This document shows positions 1 through 6,456 of a stretch of DNA of 10,643 nt, piece after piece. Below the pieces are notes generated by a model. It was not told the origin of the DNA and ran no database searches. It saw nothing but the letters and a program-made list of their open reading frames with translations. The DNA is from Candidatus Scybalomonas excrementavium (GTDB lineage: Bacteria > Bacillota > Clostridia > Lachnospirales > Lachnospiraceae), in assembly GCA_017694765.1 (NCBI GenBank), contig JADIML010000222.1:1-10643 (forward strand), in the 5' to 3' direction. Positions within the stretch are counted from its first letter, which is position 1. Each line of letters opens with the position of its first letter. A program made the position numbers and the translations under genes.

Positions 1-155
1 ATTCCTTTTACCTTAATTCCTTTTGATAAAGCAGCACGTACTACCGCTCTAGTTGCAGCGTTCATACCTGGAGCATCTCCACCACTTGTTAAAACACCAA
101 TTGTAGATACTGCTGGTTTTTTTACAACTGCTGATTTTTCTGTTGCGTTTGACAT
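1..155 (-). CDS. pfkA: 6-phosphofructokinase, N-terminal fragment cut by the window edge
   Basis: PfkA phosphorylates fructose 6-phosphate to fructose 1,6-bisphosphate with ATP, the committed step of glycolysis, in the cytoplasm. Only the first 51 codons are visible; the frame is open to the window edge. The protein begins with about 16 poorly conserved residues (MSNATEKSAVVKKPAV) and then reads STIGVLTSGGDAPGMNAATR, the hallmark start of the phosphofructokinase fold, whose glycine-rich GGDAPG turn contributes to the ATP site. The family usually starts only a few residues before IGVLTSGGD, so this one has a short N-terminal extension. The ATG at 155 is supported by the sequence GGAGGTAG 5 nt upstream. 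It follows dnaE after a 106-nt gap in the same direction; dnaE-pfkA is a common order in Firmicutes and suggests co-transcription. ATP-dependent versus pyrophosphate-dependent type cannot be decided from this fragment. Confidence 0.93.
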   Translation of the reverse strand, partial: MSNATEKSAVVKKPAVSTIGVLTSGGDAPGMNAATRAVVRAALSKGIKVKG

Positions 156-160
156 AATAA

Positions 161-168
161 CTACCTCC
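161..168 (-). promoter_or_regulatory. Ribosome binding site of pfkA
   Basis: Read on the minus strand, GGAGGTAG lies 5 nt (TTATT) before the ATG of pfkA, with the GGAGG core 8 nt away. It is a near-perfect Shine-Dalgarno sequence and fixes the pfkA start at 155. The 106-nt gap between dnaE and pfkA holds no other convincing element: no stem followed by a T-run is seen in the transcribed direction. Confidence 0.8.
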
Positions 169-261
169 ACATTCGTTATATCTTTATTCCCTCACTAAGA
201 CTGACGCAAAAAATTTATCTCATCTCTCTTGCGTAAACCAAATATCATTTTAATGTATTTT

Positions 262-2528
262 TTATAGATTTTCAATACTCTTCTCGACAACTTTTACATT
301 ATCTTCTCCATATTTCTGCAACAACTTGACGAATACTTCTTTCGAATCCTCAATCATTAAGTTTCTTGGTAATCGATTTATAGCTCTCTCTTCTTTACAA
401 TAAATAACAACTGGAACATTTCCTGTATGTTCTGAGAAAATTCTGTATAGATTTGGAGCTGATTCCGTAAACTGATTTTTATTAGAAAATTGAATCCAAA
501 TTTCTTTTGGTACTTTATCAAATGGTATGATCCCTTCACATATTACTTTTCCCTCTTCTTCTGAAATCGATGCACGTCCTTTTATATATATTTTCTCATC
601 TTCTTGTAAATATTCTTGATATTTTTCATAAGTTTTTGGAAATACTACGACTTCCACTGTCCCATAGAGATCTTCTAATGTTAAAAATGCCATATTTTGG
701 TTATGTCTTGTCATCTTCACAGATTTATTGGCAATAATACCACCTAAAATATATATTTTTTGATCCACTGCTTTTGTATTCCCTGTTTCTTCATCAATCA
801 AAAAGTCTGCTGTTGTAGCTGTTATCCTTTTTTGTAAACTCTCTACATAATCTTCCAATGGATGACCACTTGCATAAATGCCAAGCACTTCTTTTTCCAT
901 AGCAAGTATCTGTTGTTTATCATATTCTCCTACATCTGGATACGTAACTTCATATTCTTGCTTTTCTTCTTCGCCCATCATATCAAATAAAGTCATTTGT
1001 CCTGAAATACCATGTTTCTTTTCCTGACTAACACTATCAATAATACTAACATAAACGAGCATCATTTGCTTTCTTGTAGCATGAAGGCTATCAAAAGCTC
1101 CAGATTTAATAAAACTTTCGACTGTTCTTTTATTTACCTCTTTGCTCGATAATCTTTCGACAAAATCTTTTAAACTTTTAAAATTACCATTTGCCTTTCT
1201 CTCACTTACAATTGCATTAATGACTGGCTTTCCAAGACTTTTAATAGCAGATAAACCATAGCGAATCTTTCCATTTGATACTGAAAATCCACTGATTCCT
1301 TCATTGACATCTGGTGGAAGAATTTCAATTCCCATCTGCCGACAATGCATAATATACTCGGATACTTTTGCTGGATTCCCAAGAACTGACGTTAAAAGTG
1401 CCGCCATAAACTCCACTGGATAATAGCATTTTAAGTAAGCCGTCTGATAAGAAACAATCGCATATGCCGCAGCATGAGATTTATTGAACGCATATTTTGC
1501 AAAATCAATCATTTCATCAAAAATTTTATGCGCCACTTTTTCATCAATTCCATTTTTCATACAACCAGGAACACCTTCTTCTTCATTTCCATAGACAAAG
1601 TTTTGGCGTTCCTTCTCCATCACATCTGCCTTTTTCTTAGACATGGCACGTCTTACAAGGTCACTTCGTCCCATTGTATATCCTGCAAGCTCCATAACGA
1701 TCTGCATAACCTGTTCTTGATAGACAATACATCCGTATGTTGGTGATAAAATTTTCTCCAACTGCGGACAAGTATATTGGATCTCATGTCTTTCATTTTT
1801 TCCTTCAATATACTTTGGAATAAAATCCATTGGTCCTGGACGATAGAGGGAAATTCCGGCAATAATATCTTCTAAATTTTCTGGTCGCAACTCTTTCATA
1901 AAGCTTTTCATTCCAGAACTTTCTAGCTGAAAGACTCCATCTGTCTTTCCTGAACCTAATAATTCAAACACTTTTTTATCTTGATAATCAATGGCGTTTA
2001 AATCCAGTCTTTTTCCAATTCTGTGTTCGATTAATTCTATGGCACTTTGAATCACTGTAAGCGTTCTAAGTCCTAAAAAGTCCATTTTCAAAAGTCCCAA
2101 TTGTTCAATTGTCGTCATTGGGAACTGAGTAACGATAGCATCATCCGCTGCCTTTGCAAGAGGCACAAATTCATCCAGTGCCTTTTGCCCAATTACAACG
2201 CCAGCTGCATGCATAGAAGAGTGTCTAGGAAGCCCTTCTAAACGTTTTGACATATCAATTAAATATTGAATCTGTGCATCTTGTTGATAAACTTCTCGTA
2301 AATCCTTACTCTTTTCTAATGCACTATCAATCGTCATATTCAGTTCATTTGGTATCATTTTTGCAACGGCATCAACGGTTGCATATGGAATATCAAGCAC
2401 TCTTCCAACATCTCGTATAACGGCCTTTGCTGCCATTGTTCCAAATGTAACAATCTGAACTACTTTCTCTTTTCCATATTTACCAACTACATAATCTATG
2501 ACTTCTTGTCTTCTTTCAAAACAAAAAT
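262..2528 (-). CDS. dnaE: DNA polymerase III alpha subunit, exon 2 (residues 405-1159)
   Basis: This is the larger, C-terminal part of the replicative polymerase DnaE, interrupted by a group II intron. The exon begins with AT, the last two bases of the Asp405 codon, and continues FCFERRQEVIDYVVGKYG, which completes the PDIDVDF active-site motif begun in exon 1. Spliced numbering: the third catalytic aspartate is D554 in LLKMDFLGLRTLT, matching E. coli D555; the fingers segment contains SLYRPGPMDFIP (about 631-642) and FNKSHAAAYAIVSYQTAYLK (about 752-771); QMTLF at about 915-919 fits the internal beta-clamp binding motif; an OB-fold region spans about 995-1074 (IYILGGII to GIIPF). The frame stays open upstream into the intron to a GTG at 2574, but those 15 codons plus one base are intron domain VI sequence, not part of DnaE. 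The total spliced length of 1159 residues is normal for the family. Stop TAA at 264-262. Confidence 0.93.
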
Positions 2529-2577
2529 ATAGTGATAGGTAAGATTTTGATATTATCTCCATCTTTTCCCCCACTCC
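2529..2577 (-). ncRNA. Group II intron domain VI with branch-point adenosine at 2536
   Basis: Immediately after domain V and a short linker, the RNA can fold AGTGG...GGG on its 5' side against CC...TATCACT on its 3' side, capped by a distal AAGAT/ATCTT stem and a loop. In this pairing A at 2536 is left unpaired, flanked by G-U pairs, and is the eighth base from the 3' splice site. A bulged A 7 or 8 nt from the 3' end is the standard branch nucleotide of group II introns. The folding was done by eye; the internal loop next to the AAGAT stem is slightly asymmetric. Confidence 0.75.
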
Positions 2578-2611
2578 ACACCGTACGTGAGATTTTCACC
2601 TCATACGGCGT
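2578..2611 (-). ncRNA. Group II intron domain V, catalytic hairpin
   Basis: The 34 nt fold exactly as domain V should: an 8-bp lower stem (ACGCCGTA with TACGGTGT, one G-U pair), a 2-nt CG bulge on the 3' side, a 6-bp upper stem (TGAGGT with ATCTCA, one G-U pair) and a GAAA tetraloop. 8+6+4+6+2+8 gives 34, the canonical length. The catalytic triad is CGC in the lower stem, instead of the more common AGC; CGC is known in some bacterial lineages. This domain binds the two catalytic magnesium ions, and its intact pairing argues that the ribozyme is active. It begins 24 nt after the maturase stop codon. Confidence 0.95.
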
Positions 2612-2635
2612 TCCCTCGTTTGAATTGTAGATATA

Positions 2636-4474
2636 TTATGCAACCAATGTAAAATCTATTGGTTCTAAATTTGCTTGTTTTCTTAATTGGTTAAATTTTG
2701 ATTTTGATTTCACTGTCCAATTTATCGATGATTGTAATATTAATTTTATATTATTTGAATGTATAAGTTTGTGTATATCTTTATGAACAATAACTAAATT
2801 ATTGTATTCATCAGTACCACCTAATTTAAGTGGTATTTTATGATGACAATGTACTTCATCTGTTGATAGTCTAATCCCAGTTATATAACATTTTCCATTT
2901 TGACCTACAAATTTTGATATTCTATTATCAATATATTCCATACTTCTTTTCCCAAAGTTTCCTCTTCTTAAATTCTCTAATTCATATACCGATATTGTTG
3001 TCAATGTATTATGAATTCTTTTTCTTCCAATTTCCGTATATGGTGTTATTTCTGGATGAATTTGTAACGGCTTTTTAAAGTGTACAAATGGTATTGGATA
3101 TAATGTTATATTGCAACATTTATCTAAACTACCCTTATATCCTTTATAAAAAGTTTTAAATACTTGATTTTCTGTACCTTTGTCTGTGATAATCCGCCGT
3201 CGCTTCAATGTTTTATATTTGCCATATACTAAATGCATGATATCATGAAAATCTTGTCTAACATCGGTTGCGACTTTATAGTAATTGTGAATTCCTAAAG
3301 TAAATCCATTCAAATCTTTTGCTTTATCCATACTTGGGCTTTTATTTAGATCCTTCAATTTACTTTTATATACTTCTACTATTTTTGATTTTCTCTTTGG
3401 CTCAACTTTGCTTTGTGAGATATATCCTAATTGAGATGTTCCTTTCGATACTGCCCTTAGTCTAATACCTAAGAAATCGGAACCATTTTTTCTCAAATTA
3501 GTTATTTTACTTTTTTCTTCACTAATTTCTAAATTCAATCTATCCTTTAACCAAAGTTTTACGGCCATAAATATCTTTTTCGCATTTGTTCTACTATCGG
3601 TAAATATTTTGAAATCATCCGCATATCTAACAATGTAACATGGTTTTAATTTAGTTTTCTTTAATGCAACTATCTTTGAACTTGGCTGAGTATACATATG
3701 ACTGGTAGATTTTGTTTCCCATTGATTTGAAATCCACCAATCAAGTTCATTTAGTACAATATTTGCCAAAAGAGGAGATAATATTCCCCCTTGTGGTACT
3801 CCTTTGGTTGGTATTCCCTCACCTACTATTTCAGCCTTTAGCATTCTACTTATGATACATAGTAATCTTTTATCTCTTATTCCTATCGTCCAAAGTTGTT
3901 TCATTAACTTGCTATGGTTTACATTATCAAAGAATCCTTTTATATCTATATCAACTACAAAATGATTTTTACTGTGGTTGATTAGATGTTGACATCTTGC
4001 AATTGCATGATGTGTACTTCTGTTCGGTCTAAATCCAAAACTTGAATTATGAAATTTTCCCTCACATATCGGTTCTAATATCTGTAGGATACATTGTTGA
4101 ATGAGCCTATCTTCTATTGTAGGTATTCCTAATGGTTTTTGTTTTCCATTAGTTTTTGGTATGAACACTCTTCTCACAGGATTAGGTTTATAAAAATTTA
4201 ACCTTTGTCTTACCATTTGTATTAGCTTATCTTTTGATAAATTTTCTAAATACCGTATCGTGTGTCCATTTATACCTTTTGTTTTGCTACCAGTATTTCT
4301 TTTGATATTTCTATATGCTTTCATAATATTATCTTCACTTATGATTAACTCATATAGTTTATCAAAATATCTCCCTTCGCTTGACTTCTTATACAATTCA
4401 TCTAATTTTTCTTGTTGTCCATAATACTCATTATTTCTTAGGACTTTTCTCCTTTTCACCTTTTGTTCAGTCAA
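2636..4474 (-). CDS. ltrA: Group II intron-encoded reverse transcriptase/maturase with C-terminal HNH domain
   Basis: This 612-residue protein helps its intron RNA to splice and copies it into DNA during retrohoming. Visible parts: RT-0/RT-1 region with RRVFIPKTNGKQKPLGIPTI (101-120), GFRPNRSTHHAI (147-158), the first catalytic aspartate in VVDIDIKGFFDNV (173-185), VPQGGILSPLLANI (226-239), and the active-site YADD (284-287). A thumb/maturase (X) region follows to about residue 500. The C-terminus (about 528-572) holds an HNH nuclease: CYITG, then HCHHKIPLKLGGTDEYNNL and DIHKLIH. Only one N-terminal cysteine is present, with no CxxC pairs as in LtrA of Lactococcus. The start is TTG at 4474: AAAGGAG lies 8 nt upstream, and the only ATG nearby (4482) is closed by TGA after three codons. 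The ORF lies wholly inside intron domain IV and is intact. The symbol is the generic family name; identity with Ll.LtrB is not implied. Confidence 0.95.
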   Translation of the reverse strand: MTEQKVKRRKVLRNNEYYGQQEKLDELYKKSSEGRYFDKLYELIISEDNIMKAYRNIKRNTGSKTKGINGHTIRYLENLSKDKLIQMVRQRLNFYKPNPVRRVFIPKTNGKQKPLGIPTIEDRLIQQCILQILEPICEGKFHNSSFGFRPNRSTHHAIARCQHLINHSKNHFVVDIDIKGFFDNVNHSKLMKQLWTIGIRDKRLLCIISRMLKAEIVGEGIPTKGVPQGGILSPLLANIVLNELDWWISNQWETKSTSHMYTQPSSKIVALKKTKLKPCYIVRYADDFKIFTDSRTNAKKIFMAVKLWLKDRLNLEISEEKSKITNLRKNGSDFLGIRLRAVSKGTSQLGYISQSKVEPKRKSKIVEVYKSKLKDLNKSPSMDKAKDLNGFTLGIHNYYKVATDVRQDFHDIMHLVYGKYKTLKRRRIITDKGTENQVFKTFYKGYKGSLDKCCNITLYPIPFVHFKKPLQIHPEITPYTEIGRKRIHNTLTTISVYELENLRRGNFGKRSMEYIDNRISKFVGQNGKCYITGIRLSTDEVHCHHKIPLKLGGTDEYNNLVIVHKDIHKLIHSNNIKLILQSSINWTVKSKSKFNQLRKQANLEPIDFTLVA

Positions 4475-5215
4475 CTAATCATCTCCTTTCGTAAGAAATA
4501 AATTTTCTTTGAGATTTTCGTTTCTATTAGTCTTACAAGAACCTGAACGAATCGCAAACTTTTATACATAATATTTAATCTACTCAAACGACTTGAGCCT
4601 ATCCCTCCACAACTTATTATCATTGTTTCATAGGTACTGTGGCTCTACTCTCACCTTGATTAATTAAGGTTATAGATAATTTTATTATCATTTCCCTTAA
4701 AACACTTCATTGACAGTTATATCTCCATGTTCAAGGCTTTCCACGTTCCAATACTCCTATCTGTACCGCATATCCTTAGGTGCTACCTAAATACCGTCAA
4801 CAACCCAATTCCCTGTAAGAATTGTAGGATTTTCTTAACATAGCCTTTACTCATCCTTCTGTTGATAAACCAAATTTGGTTCTCTTAGCATTTCTACTAA
4901 GCGACATTCACGATAAGTCAATCAGTAGTTCGTCCCCATTACACATTTTGGATACTCACCATAGATATACTTCTTAGACATCCGACATATCAATTACAGT
5001 TAATGAAACCTTTCCTCGACTTAACTCGTTAGGGTAACTTTTCTGCCGACTTCAACGAGCTTTATACAATCTCATAATAACTTAATCCATTGCATATCGT
5101 AGTATTAATGGCAATCCTTCAAAGCGTTACCTTATCATTTGATTGCTCGGAGTATTAGTTCTCCTAAGTTTTTGCAACTTAGTGGGTAATCTTTTCAATT
5201 ACCAACGTGTCGCAC
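4475..5215 (-). ncRNA. Group II intron 5' structured RNA, domains I-III and start of IV
   Basis: This 741-nt stretch has no credible gene; all frames are broken by stops. It is the 5' half of the intron ribozyme. It begins with GTGCG and quickly forms small hairpins: TAAT/ATTA at about 5202-5188 and CTAAGTT/AACTTAG at 5182-5164. Further along are a perfect 14-nt palindrome AACCAAATTTGGTT (4881-4868) and a stem ACCTT/AAGGT around 4671-4654. The stretch near 4650-4590, containing GAGTAGAGCC, ACCTATGAAAC and GTGGAGGGATAGG, resembles the conserved domain III region of bacterial group II introns. Exact domain limits need covariance folding and are not drawn here. The Shine-Dalgarno of the maturase (4486-4483) lies at the downstream end. 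Confidence 0.85.
4483..4489 (-). promoter_or_regulatory. Ribosome binding site deciding a TTG start for the intron maturase
   Basis: On the minus strand AAAGGAG is followed by 8 nt (ATGATTAG) and then TTG, the first codon of the maturase. The ATG that overlaps this spacer has no spacing from the GGAG and reads ATG ATT AGT TGA, so it cannot start the protein. The site therefore supports a TTG start at 4474. Confidence 0.75.
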
Positions 5216-6428
5216 CCACGTCAATATCTGGCATAGAAACACGTTCTGGATTTAAGAAACGCTCAAAAAGTAACTGATAATGAATCGGATCAATATCGGT
5301 AATCTCTAAACAATATGACACGATACTTCCTGCCGCAGAACCACGTCCTGGTCCTACTGCAATCTGATGGTCTTTTGCATATTTAATAAAGTCCCACACA
5401 ATAAGGAAATAATCTACATATCCCATATTTTTAATCGTTGTTAGCTCATATTCTAAACGTTCTTTTAAATTGACACCATCTTGAACTTCTGCTGTTCCAT
5501 AGCGTTTTTTTAGCCCTTCTTCACAAAGTTTTGTTAAATAAGAAAATGCATCATAGCCTTGTGGGACTTCAAATTTTGGCACTTTTTGTTCCCCAAATAC
5601 AATTTCCACATTACAACGCTCTGAAATTTTATGAGTATTTTCAATAGCATCTAAAGCATATGGAAATAATTCTCTCATCTGCTCTTCGGATTTTACAAAG
5701 TACTGCCCACCTTCATAACGCATTCTATCTTCATCTGCTACTTTTTTTCCTGTCTGAATACAAAGTAAAATGTCATGTGGAGTTGCATCTTCCTCATATA
5801 CATAATGAATATCATTGGTTGCAACGAGATCAATTCCTGTTTCTTGATGCAAACGGAGCATTTGTTGGTTTACAATCTGTTGTTCTTTGATTCCATGATC
5901 TTGAATTTCTAAGAAAAAATTTCCTTTTCCAAACACCGATTGTAAATGAAGAGCTGATTTTTTTGCCTCTTCAAACATTCCTTGCCGAAGCCATGTGGAT
6001 ACTTCTCCTGCTAAACAAGCACTGAGTGCAATAATCCCTTCATGATATTGCTCCAATACTTCATAATCGACACGAGGTTTATAGTAAAACCCTTCTGTAA
6101 ATCCTCTTGAAACAATTTTCATCAAGTTGTGATACCCGATATCATTTTCTGCAAGTAATACAAGATGATGATATTTACTTCCTGACTTTCCTGTTTCTTT
6201 TTCAAAACGAGATCCAAGTGTTACATAGATTTCACATCCTAAAATTGGCTTAATTCCTACTTCTTTTGCTGCTTTATAAAAATCAATTACTCCATACATA
6301 ACACCATGATCGGTAATAGCGATCGAATCCATACCAAGCTCTTTGACTCGTTTTACAAGTTCTTTAATCTTACTAGAACCATCTAATAAACTGTATTCTG
6401 TATGGACATGTAAATGTGTAAAACTCAT
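5216..6428 (-). CDS. dnaE: DNA polymerase III alpha subunit, exon 1 (residues 1-404 and first base of codon 405)
   Basis: This is the N-terminal part of DnaE. The first roughly 280 residues form the PHP domain, with metal-site motifs HLHVHT (5-10), ITDHG (38-42) and NDIHY (205-209). The start of the polymerase palm follows, with GPGRGSAAGS (359-368) and the active-site segment MPDIDV (399-404), in which D401 and D403 match the catalytic aspartates of E. coli numbering. The exon ends with the first G of the Asp405 codon, where the group II intron begins. Without splicing the frame runs on as GATRW and stops at 5199, giving 409 residues. The ATG at 6428 has AGGGGA 6 nt upstream. The gene starts only 28 nt after the stop codon of the nucleotidase, so it may share its transcript. 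Spliced to 2528-262 it gives 1159 residues, a normal DnaE length. In Firmicutes DnaE works alongside PolC; whether PolC is present cannot be seen here. Confidence 0.94.
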
Positions 6429-6434
6429 TTTCTT

Positions 6435-6440
6435 TCCCCT
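6435..6440 (-). promoter_or_regulatory. Ribosome binding site of dnaE
   Basis: AGGGGA on the minus strand lies 6 nt before the dnaE ATG, inside the 28-nt gap after the nucleotidase gene. There is no room for a separate terminator in this gap and none is visible, which favours read-through from the upstream gene. Confidence 0.65.
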
Positions 6441-6456
6441 TTCTCTCTAAATTGAC

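Larger units (their letters stand above)
2529..5215 (-). mobile_element. Complete group II intron (2687 nt) inserted in dnaE
   Basis: Group II introns are self-splicing ribozymes and retroelements. The boundaries come from three things that agree: the RNA starts GTGCG (5215-5211), the bacterial GUGYG consensus; it ends AT (2530-2529), matching the AY consensus; and removing exactly this stretch rejoins dnaE in frame at ...GACGTGG|ATTTTTGT..., giving PDIDVDF. Inside, in order, are about 740 nt of structured RNA (domains I-III), the reverse transcriptase/maturase ORF at 4474-2636, a 34-nt domain V and a domain VI. It lies in the same orientation as dnaE, as splicing requires. Nothing looks truncated: both ends, the ORF and the catalytic domain V are intact. 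The predicted IBS1 is the last six exon bases, ACGTGG (5221-5216); I could not find a convincing perfectly complementary EBS1 in the 5' region by eye, so the structural class is left open. Confidence 0.95.

Noticed and set aside
204..234. Inverted repeat ACGCAA/TTGCGT between dnaE and pfkA as a terminator
   Set aside because: Only 6 bp with a 19-nt loop, and no T-run follows it in the transcribed direction.
1474..1746. Open frame on the plus strand inside dnaE exon 2
   Set aside because: It lies antisense to a strongly conserved part of DnaE, its translation has no recognisable domain, and it has no good ribosome binding site.
2529..2574. Reading the downstream dnaE part as a separate gene starting at GTG 2574
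   Set aside because: The first 15 codons are intron domain VI sequence, and a DnaE cannot function without the PDID part of the active site in exon 1. Exact rejoining at 5216/2528 explains the data better.
4741..4746. Copy of the exon 1 end (ACGTGG) inside the intron as EBS1
   Set aside because: It is identical to IBS1 in the same sense, not complementary, so it cannot pair with the exon.
4868..4881. Perfect 14-nt palindrome AACCAAATTTGGTT as a protein binding site
   Set aside because: It lies in the structured part of the intron and is more simply one of the ribozyme hairpins.
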